64,000 bases of DNA, taken from the NCBI RefSeq assembly GCF_030053395.1, contig NZ_JASGBH010000012.1, forward strand, positions 1-64,000. Reading direction: 5' to 3'. The stretch is from Limnohabitans lacus. GTDB lineage: Bacteria > Pseudomonadota > Gammaproteobacteria > Burkholderiales > Burkholderiaceae_C. The notes beneath the pieces are model-generated. The model ran no database searches. It saw only the letters and a program-made list of their open reading frames with translations, and was not told where the DNA came from. Positions 6,782-14,202 of this stretch are shown here, one piece after another. How positions within the stretch are numbered: position 1 is the stretch's first letter; the number at the start of each line of letters is the position of its first letter. The translations under genes and the position numbers were made by a program.

Positions 6782-7482
6782 CCCGTCTGACTAGAACGTT
6801 GCTGGTGGACGGACAGCACGATGCCCACGATCGCGTTCAGAATGTCACGAGCGCTGCCGTTGCCTGTTTCGATCACTGCGAGCAACTGCTTATCGCTAAT
6901 TCCAGATATGCCTGCATCGCTCAATATGCGTTTGGCTAGCGGCAACCACCCTTCAGGTGGTGCTGAATTAAAGGGGATGCAATGGCAACGGCTACGTACC
7001 CCAACTTCAATGTCGCTGAAATTATTTGTGGTCAGGATGAATACACATCCAGGAACGTTCATCACGGATTTCAGCATTTTCATGGCCTGGTCATTCAGGT
7101 TGTCTACTTCGTCAAGCACGTAGTAGTGATGGCTTGCGCTGATGGTGTACTGACGGGCGTTGGAATCAATTTTTTCCAATAGCTTGACGCCGTTGTTGCC
7201 TTGCTGAACGCGAAGATAAAGCGTGTCTTGCTGAGCGTTGCCACCGTTACGATGAAACTCCATCGCATCAGGTAATAGCTTGGCGAGTGCACTTTTTCCA
7301 GTTCCAGGGATGCCGTAGAGCAAGATTCCACATTTGCCCTCTGGAATGGGGAAGGGGCGTGTTCCAGTTACGAGTTCCCCTATTAATGTTTTGCTGATCT
7401 CGTTTGGGAAAACGATGTCATCAACTGATTTGGGGCTGTAGGTTGCTTCAAAGTCTTTAGGGTTCCACATGGGGTAGTCCAT
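6772..7482 (-). CDS. AAA+ ATPase, clamp-loader-like
   Basis: 236 residues. Walker A GIPGTGKSALAK (~res 57-68), Walker B YYVLDEVDNL (~res 120-129), sensor 1 FILTTNN (~res 148-154) and an arginine-finger-like RSRC (~res 162-165) appear in the order and spacing of RFC/DnaX-type AAA+ proteins. A helical lid follows (LAVIETGNGSARDILNAIVG, with the sensor-2-type GNGSARD). The zinc and collar domains of replication clamp loaders are missing, so it is closer to phage or plasmid single-subunit loaders or to a motor that feeds a partner. Its start is followed upstream by the terminator of the next gene, so it is transcribed alone. No partner protein is recognisable beside it. Confidence 0.85.
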   Translation of the reverse strand: MDYPMWNPKDFEATYSPKSVDDIVFPNEISKTLIGELVTGTRPFPIPEGKCGILLYGIPGTGKSALAKLLPDAMEFHRNGGNAQQDTLYLRVQQGNNGVKLLEKIDSNARQYTISASHHYYVLDEVDNLNDQAMKMLKSVMNVPGCVFILTTNNFSDIEVGVRSRCHCIPFNSAPPEGWLPLAKRILSDAGISGISDKQLLAVIETGNGSARDILNAIVGIVLSVHQQRSSQTGVT

Positions 7483-7507
7483 TTCTTGAAAAAATTTTTA
7501 GATAAAA

Positions 7508-7533
7508 AACGGGCAGCAAATTTGCTGCCCGTT
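7508..7533 (-). terminator. Terminator of the 7539-7817 ORF
   Basis: Perfect 26-base palindrome with arms AACGGGCAGCAAA/TTTGCTGCCCGTT; the minus strand continues into six T. It directly follows the stop of the short ORF and precedes the AAA+ gene. Confidence 0.85.
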
Positions 7534-7538
7534 ATGCT

Positions 7539-7817
7539 TCAGGCATTGACTAAAGCGAATTTAGCAACTTCTGTAATGGCATCTTGTTTGACTTGTTCGT
7601 CATTAGCAGCCTGCTTTTGGGTTGCGGTTTCTTTAACCTCGCTTTTGTTGGCACTGTAGTGACATGCTAGAGCAACATTCACTGCAGAGTCGTTTTCCAC
7701 GACACTGCGAACAATGACGCTACCGTCAGATTGCCAAGTCCCAATAAGCACAACAGCTTTGCCAATGTTTCCAGCGTCGAGCTCCGTTACGCAGTGCCAT
7801 GTATGTAGCCAACTCAT
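7539..7817 (-). CDS. Short ORF starting inside a broken recombinase gene
   Basis: 92 residues. The first ~8 codons read the recombinase DNA in another frame; the rest (from ~7793) is a different sequence, ELDAGNIGKAVVLIGTWQSD, then VVRS-like VIVRSVVENDSA and a Lys/Gln/Glu-rich tail. It shares the VVEND peptide, and the DNA GTCGTGGAAAACGAC under it, with the DUF6641-like gene at 12141. It has a proper terminator. I read it as the 3' part of a gene that was joined to the truncated recombinase and may now borrow a start codon from it. Whether it is expressed is unclear. Confidence 0.45.
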   Translation of the reverse strand: MSWLHTWHCVTELDAGNIGKAVVLIGTWQSDGSVIVRSVVENDSAVNVALACHYSANKSEVKETATQKQAANDEQVKQDAITEVAKFALVNA

Positions 7818-8076
7818 CCCGTAACTTTTGAGGCAAAAACACCGTGCGTGGCTGACGTCCCTTGGTTTGCTCTGCAGTCAAGCGCACTTCTGCGCGGATG
7901 CTGCCATCTGCGTTGGTCACATCGCCTACGGACAAGCTGGCGATTTCCCCCACACGCATGCCTGACCACAAACCTGTGAGTAGCATCACGCGATTGCGGA
8001 TTGCAAAACTGCGCTGTGCGACGAATGCGAGCATGTGATCAATTTCTGCAGGAGTGAGTGTCTTGGCTTGGGACAT
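7798..8076 (-). pseudogene. N-terminal part of a XerC-like tyrosine recombinase, truncated
   Basis: From ATG 8076 the frame gives MSQAKTLTPAEIDHMLAF, then a typical core block MLLTGLWSGMRVGEIASLSV (the catalytic Arg is in GMRVGEI) and the beta hairpin TKGRQPRTVFLPQKLRDELA. After about 7798 the homology stops: the frame runs into unrelated residues and ends at 7726. The second half of the active site (HxxR, His and the Tyr nucleophile) is missing, so the enzyme cannot recombine DNA. The breakpoint coincides with the start of the short ORF 7539-7817, indicating a deletion or cassette replacement. Confidence 0.75.
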
Positions 8077-8378
8077 GATGTGGTCTCGTTTACTTAAATA
8101 ATTTCGCTCCTGTAAGTGTGTTTTCTTTGCTGTTTTTGGGCGACCTTTACCCCGTAAAACTGGCGGGGCAAAAAACCTCAATGAAATCAACGTGGTTAAG
8201 AAAAGCGTACTTTTCTTTGGCGCGAAATTGGGCTTATAAAGTCGTCGATCTGTGGGATCAAGACGACTGAAATTGGCTGCGAAGCTTTAAACAGCGCACA
8301 AGCGTTTGAGCAGTGGGCCAGCTATGCACCCCGCAATGCGGTAGAAAAAGTTGCTTGTAGCGCTGTTTTGATCCCCTA

Positions 8379-8561
8379 CTACTTGGGGCTCAGCAGTTTG
8401 GACAGCTGTTGACGTTTTTTTGCGATGGCGCTTCGTACTCGAGTTAGTTTGACCGTTGTAGCCAGCTGTTTTTCTTGTCGCTTGAGCGAGTCAACTTGGG
8501 CATCCGCAGGGGAGAGTGGCTTAAGTGGCTTGATGGTGCCGATAATTTCTTCGATCTTCAT
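8379..8561 (-). CDS. Small basic helical protein of the ICE type
   Basis: 60 residues beginning MKIEEIIGTIKPLKPLSPAD and continuing as a Lys/Arg-rich coiled-coil-like helix. Short proteins with this IKPLKPLSPA start are common near the recombination modules of proteobacterial integrative elements; function unknown. It lies 9 bases downstream of the 120-residue gene on the same strand and is probably co-transcribed with it. Confidence 0.6.
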   Translation of the reverse strand: MKIEEIIGTIKPLKPLSPADAQVDSLKRQEKQLATTVKLTRVRSAIAKKRQQLSKLLSPK

Positions 8562-8570
8562 GTCTGCCCC

Positions 8571-8933
8571 TTAACCTATCAGCACTGGTGGCGCGGAAAA
8601 CTCGAGTTCGCGCTTTGCATACGCCCTTCCAAGTGCGCCAATGACCTGCTTTCGTATGACATAACTCGCTGATGGCATGTCATTCATGCGTCGTGCGATT
8701 TCCGTGGCAATGATTTCAATAGAGCGATGCAACTCAGCTGATGGGTCTAATCGGTTTTTCTGCTCAATCACCTCAGCCAGATGGAACAGTGCATTTGTAG
8801 ACATCTCCAGTCCTTGAGCCGTAATGCTCCCAAAGTAGCCTTCACTCATGCCGCAATACCCGCTAAATTTTCTTGCTGTCATGCAAGGCATTGATGCACT
8901 GAGATGTGCATAGATTTGATTTGTGAAATTCAT
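8571..8933 (-). CDS. Small putative DNA-binding protein
   Basis: 120 residues, mostly helical. Residues ~15-40 (PCMTARKFSGYCGMSEGYFG) have the spacing of a helix-turn-helix followed by the STNALFHLAEVI helix; residues 60-100 form further helices. No enzyme motif. Upstream lies a symmetric site TTGATC-N8-GATCAA (9038-9057) that would suit autoregulation. Paired with the small basic gene downstream, it resembles the regulator/accessory pair often seen beside integrases of integrative elements. Confidence 0.55.
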   Translation of the reverse strand: MNFTNQIYAHLSASMPCMTARKFSGYCGMSEGYFGSITAQGLEMSTNALFHLAEVIEQKNRLDPSAELHRSIEIIATEIARRMNDMPSASYVIRKQVIGALGRAYAKRELEFSAPPVLIG

Positions 8934-9601
8934 TTAATACTCCTTCACTTATTTGGTTCGCTCTGCGAACCGCAGTTCTCATTGCGCTTCAGGCACAGCC
9001 TTCGCTTCATTTCAACTGCAAATTTCTTTAACTCACATTGATCCTTATATTGATCAACTTAGATACTGATATTCACTAGGAATCCATATGCCACGCCGTA
9101 AAGGCGCGGCGACATTCACTGAGGTTATTCATACTGCATATGCACAACCAGACTGAACTGGAAAAGGCAGGTTTTGCGATCATCCTTTTAGGTGCGTGTC
9201 CTTACGCTAGCAACGAACGGCCTATGCAACAGCCATTGTTCGTGCCATGTGGGGTACTCTTTCGAGCGTGGCCTCCCACTCACTTTTTCTCAAGCCTGTT
9301 TGACTTGATGACAACTGTTAAGACATTGCAAACGTTACGGCCACAAAGGGGCGGCGTTTAAAGCATCCCGCCATCACAGCGGGGTAGTGCAATGAATCAG
9401 CGCAACAAGCTACGCCTTCTTTACCGTCACACATCAGAACGGGTTTATCAGCTCAATTCAATCGGCGAGCAACCTTCATCTTGTTCGTATAAAGTATTTA
9501 TACTAACAATGCGCGCATGTTGGGTTTAGCAGGAATTTTCGGTGAAATTGATGAGCGCCAGCTATTGAATATTGAGATGAAGTGTATGAATCCGCTTGAA
9601 T
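8934..9601. other. 668-base stretch without a supported gene
   Basis: Upstream region of the small HTH-like gene with the inverted repeat at 9038-9057, then mixed sequence. Short open frames (a 73-codon one at 9140-9361, a 45-codon one at 9392, a ~30-codon one near 9519) have no recognisable family. The last, encoding MLGLAGIFGEIDERQLLNIE, could be the tail of a lost gene. I see no RNA gene, tRNA or long repeat here. Confidence 0.5.
9038..9057. promoter_or_regulatory. Inverted repeat upstream of the HTH-like gene
   Basis: TTGATC and GATCAA separated by CTTATATT. Read on the minus strand the spacer holds a TATAAG -10-like box, so the site probably overlaps the promoter of 8571-8933 about 110 bases upstream of its start. 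Confidence 0.4.
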
Positions 9602-10684
9602 TTATTTAATTGGAACTCTAAGAAAGCCACCCCAGTCAGATATCAGAGCCCCTTCGGATTCAATCATCCATCGCATCGATGTGAATTTATAACTTTTTCG
9701 AGTTGGGTCTACCCAGTCTTTATTTTCGTAAATTACTTCTGAACTTTTTCCGCATAGTTTTTGTATAAAAACGCCTTTGTACCAGACTGCTCTATTGCCC
9801 TTCTCTCCTCCAGTTCTCATGATGTACAAGCAATTATCATTTTTTGATACTATGAAATCCAATATATTGCCAGCACCAGGGACGGGGGGAATGGTTAATC
9901 CGTCGAAATATCCAAAATCATTACTGCCTTTATTTAAATAAATTGTAGTTGGTGTTTCCCACTCATGTGCGCCAGAGACAATATCAAATTTTCCATCTCC
10001 GTTCACATCTACCAATTCAATTGAAAAGGCTCTTTTTATTTGACTGTAGGTTTTTTCATATTTGAATTTTCCATCGCCAATGTTTAGATATAACTTTGGA
10101 CTATGCATTGTCCCGACAAACAGATCCGGCAGTCCATCTCCGTTAAAGTCCTCGCTTGCACCCCCGTGAAAGAAGTCAATGTCATCGTGCAAGACTTGAA
10201 AGTCATACTCGTGATTTGATTTGCTTAGTAGAATTTTCATTTTCTCGCCAGGAAATGGCATGGCATCATAACCCTGACACATAAATGCGAAGTCAATCAC
10301 GTTGTCATTGTTGAAGTCAGCGGAAATAATTTTTCTTGCATGGATGCATGTCTCTGATTTGTAATTTATTTTTACATCTGCTTTGACCCACGCTGAATCC
10401 TTCATCACATAAAAATTTACTATGCCAGGTTTCGCTTGTTGCAAAGTGTGATTGTGTGTTTGATATCCGTGCTCATTTGCAATCAGGCCATTATTGCCAT
10501 CGGCGTATTTGAAAAAAGCTCTTGCCTCCGCTAATTGTGGCGTACGCCCCCAAGAGTCGAGAGGGAATGTTTCAGAATAAAATGGTGGATGTTTGGCGTT
10601 CTGATAAGAGCTTATTCTGTCGAATGCGTGTGCAATTGGAAAAATCAACAAAAATGCCCAGGCTACAAGTATTGAATTTTTCAT
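9602..10684 (-). CDS. Secreted FG-GAP/VCBS repeat protein
   Basis: 360 residues from ATG 10684, chosen because it opens directly into a signal peptide (MKNSILVAWAFLLIFPIAHA); an upstream in-frame ATG at 10726 would add 14 residues ahead of it. The middle carries three calcium-loop repeats of the FG-GAP type: DFNNDNVIDFAF, DFNGDGLPDLFV and DVNGDGKFDIVS, each DxNxDxxxD. Such repeats build beta-propeller blades in secreted or surface proteins that bind ligands. Cysteines at about 125, 147, 294 and 325 could form disulfides. The gene is clearly AT-rich compared with the core part of the window, a sign of recent transfer, and stands alone in the island. No enzyme domain is attached. Confidence 0.75.
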   Translation of the reverse strand: MKNSILVAWAFLLIFPIAHAFDRISSYQNAKHPPFYSETFPLDSWGRTPQLAEARAFFKYADGNNGLIANEHGYQTHNHTLQQAKPGIVNFYVMKDSAWVKADVKINYKSETCIHARKIISADFNNDNVIDFAFMCQGYDAMPFPGEKMKILLSKSNHEYDFQVLHDDIDFFHGGASEDFNGDGLPDLFVGTMHSPKLYLNIGDGKFKYEKTYSQIKRAFSIELVDVNGDGKFDIVSGAHEWETPTTIYLNKGSNDFGYFDGLTIPPVPGAGNILDFIVSKNDNCLYIMRTGGEKGNRAVWYKGVFIQKLCGKSSEVIYENKDWVDPTRKSYKFTSMRWMIESEGALISDWGGFLRVPIK

Positions 10685-10851
10685 TTGGTTCTGCGGTACA
10701 AGGATGACTTTAAACTCTATAGACATGATGTTTGGTTGTCTACCTGCAATTTAGTGGGTAACGGCGTCGATTGACACTGGTAAAGGTGATGTTGCACAGA
10801 TCAATCGGCGCAGTTATTGTTCAATCGTGGATATGGGCTAGCTGTTGTAGG

Positions 10852-10868
10852 AGTCGTTTTTCACGACA
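10852..10868. repeat. Island palindrome, copy g
   Basis: AGTCGTTTTTCACGACA with GTCGT/ACGAC arms. It lies between the FG-GAP gene and the end of the hydrolase gene. Confidence 0.5.
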
Positions 10869-10955
10869 CTACATTCACCGTGCCCAGCAAATAGACGCTC
10901 AAGTCAACTGATCCGCCGCCATAGTCGCTTTAATCCTGTTGTATTGCGACACAAG

Positions 10956-11945
10956 TCAGAGCTTGGACTCAATGAATTCAAGAACGAGCCGTTGCAGTTT
11001 TTGTCTTGCATCTGCTGATGCCCCTTGAGATCGATAGAACATCCTGCCACCCGCGAGCTGCCTTGAGGATGATGAAAAATCGGCAAACATCATGCCGTGT
11101 CCACCTCCTTCAATCAACTCTAGGCGAATATCGTGCCCCTTGGCTTTTATGCCCTCATACCATTTTTGCGGAGAAGGCATTGGCTCAGTTGGGTTCGCCA
11201 AACGATTACAGGTTTGTGTAAAGCCAGCTGGAGCTAAGCGGTAATTTTCGTTGTAACTACATGGCATCCCACGCAGGTGCATCCAATCATCCTGCTGTAA
11301 GCCACCGTAGTTGTCACCTCCGCCGTAAATCAGCAACAAGGGCACTTTGATGTCATCGGGAAAGCCAATACCCGCCGATGGGCCACCTTCTGCAACGACG
11401 CCACGTACATTGGCTGCATCCACTGCACCAGCCATATTGATGGCAACAGCGGCTCCATTCGATAGTCCTTGAATGAAGATCTTGCTTGCGTCAATTTTTT
11501 CATTCTTGATGGCCCACTGGTAAGCGCCCAAGGTGGCTTTGTAGATCATCCGCTGTCGACCGCCGTTACTCATAAAATAAACCAGCAGGTCAGACTGTGG
11601 AACCAGTCCATTCATCTCGAACGCGTCGAAAATCAGCGTTGCAAATCCTTGCTGATTCATCAATTTGGCGAATTCGCGCTCGTAAGCACCTAAGCCACCA
11701 CCACCATGAGCAATGATGACCAGTGGTGGTTTATCGCCTCGTTTTTTTGCAAAAAATGAAGGGGTATCCAGTCGAACAGATTTGTGACATGGATCAAAAT
11801 CTGCCAGTGGACCAGTGACTGTCTTTACAGGTCCGCGATCAACAATTTTTGTGTTCTCAGGGTTGAAGGGACTGCAATCCGCTTGAGCCCAAGCAGTGCC
11901 CCACAGGAAAAAACTACAGAGTAAAAACGACTTGAGATATTTCAT
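10956..11945 (-). CDS. Secreted alpha/beta hydrolase (dienelactone-hydrolase-like)
   Basis: 329 residues with a signal peptide (MKYLKSFLLCSFFLWGTAWA, cleavage near AWAQA). Alpha/beta hydrolase landmarks: oxyanion strand IIAHGGGGLGAYE (~res 77-89), nucleophile elbow GLSNGA with Ser (~res 166), acid-loop LLIYGGGDNYGG (~res 215) and catalytic His in EGGGHGMM (~res 285). The Cys residues near 23, 53 and 235-255 suggest a disulfide-stabilised periplasmic enzyme acting on an ester or lactone; the substrate cannot be told. Free-standing in the island, flanked by palindrome copies g and h. Confidence 0.85.
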   Translation of the reverse strand: MKYLKSFLLCSFFLWGTAWAQADCSPFNPENTKIVDRGPVKTVTGPLADFDPCHKSVRLDTPSFFAKKRGDKPPLVIIAHGGGGLGAYEREFAKLMNQQGFATLIFDAFEMNGLVPQSDLLVYFMSNGGRQRMIYKATLGAYQWAIKNEKIDASKIFIQGLSNGAAVAINMAGAVDAANVRGVVAEGGPSAGIGFPDDIKVPLLLIYGGGDNYGGLQQDDWMHLRGMPCSYNENYRLAPAGFTQTCNRLANPTEPMPSPQKWYEGIKAKGHDIRLELIEGGGHGMMFADFSSSSRQLAGGRMFYRSQGASADARQKLQRLVLEFIESKL

Positions 11946-12018
11946 TAATTACTTTTGTTAGAAGTCTGGGGCATTTTGACGCTTATCAAGGTAAGAATCA
12001 AGGCAACTTATCCGTAGC

Positions 12019-12037
12019 CATCGTGGGTAACACGACA
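12019..12037. repeat. Island palindrome, copy h
   Basis: CATCGTGGGTAACACGACA; TCGTG/CACGA arms around GGTAA. It lies between the divergent hydrolase and DUF6641-like genes, just before the leader segment shared with 5651-5682. Confidence 0.5.
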
Positions 12038-12140
12038 CCTGTACCCATGTCCGTCCAATCTGGCGGGTTTCAGGTCGCCCAATCCCCGTGGTCGATCACA
12101 TACTTGTCTGTGCTTTATCAACAACTGAAAGGAAAAGCAC

Positions 12141-12581
12141 ATGGCAACCCTCGCATCACTCAAGCTGAGCACAGCTGTCAAACCTACACATATGCCCGCT
12201 GTCCAAGTGCGGCGCAACAAACTGGCCAAGCGCTTGTGGGAACAAGCAGAACTGGCGAAAGCACAGCAAGCAGGCACGCAGTTCACGGCAACCAAGTTCC
12301 GCACTGTCGTGGAAAACGACACTGGGCTGCGCAAGCAGGTCGAGGTCAACAAGCGGGTTAAGCAGTGGTGGTTTACTACTGACAGCGGCAAGCTCGCGCT
12401 GAGCGTACGTTACGGCGCTCGTTTGCTGGAATTGGCAAAGGGCAAGTTCGCTGTTGAACTTGCCAGCGAAAAGGAGCTTGTGCCCACTCTGGAAGTCATC
12501 AAAGAAGCAGTTTTGGCAGGGGAACTTGATACCGCTATTGACACAGCGTCAAACAAGCTTCGTGCAGGCTTTGCACGGTGA
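12141..12581 (+). CDS. DUF6641-like protein
   Basis: 146 residues from ATG 12141 with AAAGGA seven bases upstream. The order of blocks, an N-terminal MATLASLKLSTAVKPTH, a basic RRNKLAKRLWEQ helix, TKFRTVVENDTGLRKQVEVN, KRVKQWWFT and a helical C-terminus, agrees with my recollection of DUF6641, a small cytoplasmic family carried by integrative elements of beta- and gammaproteobacteria, function unknown. Inside the gene, TGTCGTGGAAAACGACA (about 12304-12320) resembles the dispersed palindrome but also encodes the conserved VVEND, so it may be coincidence. It is the last gene of the island before the tRNA fragment. Confidence 0.6.
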   Translation: MATLASLKLSTAVKPTHMPAVQVRRNKLAKRLWEQAELAKAQQAGTQFTATKFRTVVENDTGLRKQVEVNKRVKQWWFTTDSGKLALSVRYGARLLELAKGKFAVELASEKELVPTLEVIKEAVLAGELDTAIDTASNKLRAGFAR

Positions 12582-12583
12582 TG

Positions 12584-12600
12584 CGTCGTGTTAAACCACA
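12584..12600. repeat. Island palindrome, copy j (half-degenerate)
   Basis: CGTCGTGTTAAACCACA; only the left arm and centre are good. It begins three bases after the stop of the DUF6641-like gene. Confidence 0.4.
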
Positions 12601-12755
12601 CTCAAGTGGCAGCTAAATGTGGGCAAGTGAGTGCAACTTTGTGGAAAGGTACTCACTTCGTCCCAGCGTCTGCAATCGCACAAAATACGCACACCACTTT
12701 GGCCTGGCCGCTTTTGAACTTTGACTTTGCACGGTTCGCAGTTTGGAGAGGTGCG

Positions 12756-12800
12756 TTGAAAATCCGCGTGTCGATGGTTCGATTCCGTCCCAGGCCACCA
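12756..12800 (+). tRNA. 3' fragment of tRNA-Phe(GAA): island attachment site
   Basis: TTGAAAATCCGCGTGTCGAT continued by GGTTCGATTCC and ending CCAGGCCACCA is the anticodon loop (GAA at 12758-12760), variable region, T-arm, acceptor strand and encoded CCA of a betaproteobacterial tRNA-Phe. The sequence to the left does not form the matching D-arm or a proper anticodon 5' strand. This is the classical footprint of an element integrated into a tRNA 3' end: the complete tRNA should lie beyond the other end of the island, left of the window. Confidence 0.8.
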
Positions 12801-12804
12801 AATT

Positions 12805-12838
12805 AAAACCCCATTGGTTCACGCCAGTGGGGTTTTTT
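12805..12838 (+). terminator. Terminator of the original tRNA-Phe unit
   Basis: AAAACCCCATTGG pairs with CCAGTGGGGTTTT (one wobble pair), followed by further T. It stands five bases after the tRNA CCA, as expected for the chromosomal tRNA transcription unit before the island entered. Confidence 0.85.
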
Positions 12839-12850
12839 ATTGCGGCATCA

Positions 12851-13234
12851 TCATGTGGCTTCTCTACACAGCTGCACCAAGGGCGATGGGGCATCGGCAT
12901 CCACAGGGAAAAAGCCGCGCATGCCGTGCACGTAGTAGGTGCTGTAGGTTGAAAAAGCCATGCTCCATTCGGGAAAGCGGCGTTTGTCGATGGTTCGACG
13001 CATCAGCAATTCGACGCTCTGGTGTCGAGGATCGCTTTGGATGGTTTGCCACAATGGCTCGATGCGGTTGGCAGGACCTTCCAAACATTGCGTGAACTGA
13101 CCATTCACAAAAAGCAAGTGGCCTGTGATGTCCAGTGATGCGTTGCGAAGCTGGGCTTGCGTCAGCAGTTGAAAAAGCGCCTGAGCACCGAATTCTTGGG
13201 CCGGCGTGGATTGGTAAAGAATGCATTCAAGCAT
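12851..13234 (-). CDS. BLUF-domain blue-light sensor
   Basis: 127 residues, a stand-alone BLUF domain that binds FAD and senses blue light. The three signature residues occupy the classical positions: Tyr7 (CILYQST), Asn31 (LRNASLDITG) and Gln49 (GQFTQCLEGP); DPRH (res ~90) and RRFPEWSMAF with the semi-conserved Trp and Met follow. There is no attached output domain, so it must act through a partner such as a MerR-type regulator, as BluF does with BluR in E. coli. The light-linked MerR gene at 40696-41697 is a possible but distant partner. First core gene after the tRNA attachment site. Confidence 0.92.
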   Translation of the reverse strand: MLECILYQSTPAQEFGAQALFQLLTQAQLRNASLDITGHLLFVNGQFTQCLEGPANRIEPLWQTIQSDPRHQSVELLMRRTIDKRRFPEWSMAFSTYSTYYVHGMRGFFPVDADAPSPLVQLCREAT

Positions 13235-13263
13235 GCTTTAAATGATACAACGCGCCTGGTACG

Positions 13264-14187
13264 TCAGACGTCGATCAAAATACCTTCTTGCACCTGCATG
13301 GCCCCGCTGCGCTCGAGCTCTGCCAGCATCATGTCCAGCCAGGTTTTGCGGTCATGGCCCATGCCAAAGCGTTCGTGCAAGTCGCCCAAGTAGGGCACTT
13401 GAGTTGACCAAGCATCAAAGTCTGTGCGAGAAATTTGGCCCCACTCCAGCAATTTGAATTTGAGCAAAACCTTGGCGCCATAGCGGGCGTGTTTTTCGGG
13501 GGTTTTCGCAAAGCCTTCGAGCTTGCTGCGTGCCAAGGCCAGTGCGGGCGCGACCTCGGTGAAGACCGCGCCATGCCCCGGGATGATGGTGGCCGGGTTC
13601 AGGCGCTCGATCAGGTCCAAGGTTTGGGCCACTTCGTCGAAGGCATCCACACCCACCAGTTCAGGAAACACCACGCCAAAGCCGTTTTGCCAAAGCGCAT
13701 CGGCCGACATCAGCAAGCGGTGCTCGGGTGCAAACAAAATCACCGAATGCGGGTCATGTCCAGGCGCGGCATGCACCTGCCAGTCCATGTCGGCCCAGCG
13801 GTGGGTGCTGCCCGGTTGCAGCAATCCGTTGAAGTGAAAGGGCGGGCAGTTTTGCCCTGTGGGTTTGTAGCTCAGCACGTCCTCTTGCCAGCCTTGCACG
13901 GCACTGGCCAGGCCCGGTGGGATCCAAGTTTGCAGCGCAGGGTAGTGCGCTTGCAGCGCTTGGTTGCCGCCGCAATGGTCGCTGTGCAAATGGGTGTTGA
14001 CCAGCAGGTCCAGCGTGCGGCCGTTCAGCGCATGCCCTACCAAGGCCAGCGTTTGAGCCTGGTGCGTGACATAGCCGCTGTCCACCAAAGTGGCGCTGTC
14101 AGCGCCTTGCAGCAAGATGTTGTTGGCCGACAGCCAGCCACGCTCGATGACGGTGACGCCAGTGGGCAGGGCAGGCTGTGTGCTCAT
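13264..14187 (-). CDS. Metallo-beta-lactamase-fold hydrolase
   Basis: 307 residues. The metal site is plain: NTHLHSDHCGG (HxHxDH, ~res 62-70), AAPGHDPHSV (third His), MSADALW (bridging Asp) and PGHG (last His). A C-terminal helical segment of ~80 residues (ARSKLEGF to the end) resembles the extension of the glyoxalase II/SoxH-like group. It is 15 bases downstream of fadD on the same strand, so it probably hydrolyses a thioester or lactone linked to acyl-CoA metabolism; substrate unknown. Confidence 0.85.
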   Translation of the reverse strand: MSTQPALPTGVTVIERGWLSANNILLQGADSATLVDSGYVTHQAQTLALVGHALNGRTLDLLVNTHLHSDHCGGNQALQAHYPALQTWIPPGLASAVQGWQEDVLSYKPTGQNCPPFHFNGLLQPGSTHRWADMDWQVHAAPGHDPHSVILFAPEHRLLMSADALWQNGFGVVFPELVGVDAFDEVAQTLDLIERLNPATIIPGHGAVFTEVAPALALARSKLEGFAKTPEKHARYGAKVLLKFKLLEWGQISRTDFDAWSTQVPYLGDLHERFGMGHDRKTWLDMMLAELERSGAMQVQEGILIDV

Positions 14188-14202
14188 GGGAGATCGTGTG
14201 CC

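Noticed and set aside
9140-9361. 73-codon open frame
   Set aside because: No ribosome site, no recognisable family, irregular composition in a gene-poor stretch.
12701-12800. Complete tRNA starting at GGCCTGG (12701), which could pair with CCAGGCC
   Set aside because: The space to the anticodon is more than 20 bases too long, no D-arm forms and the anticodon stem has mismatches; the acceptor match is probably chance.
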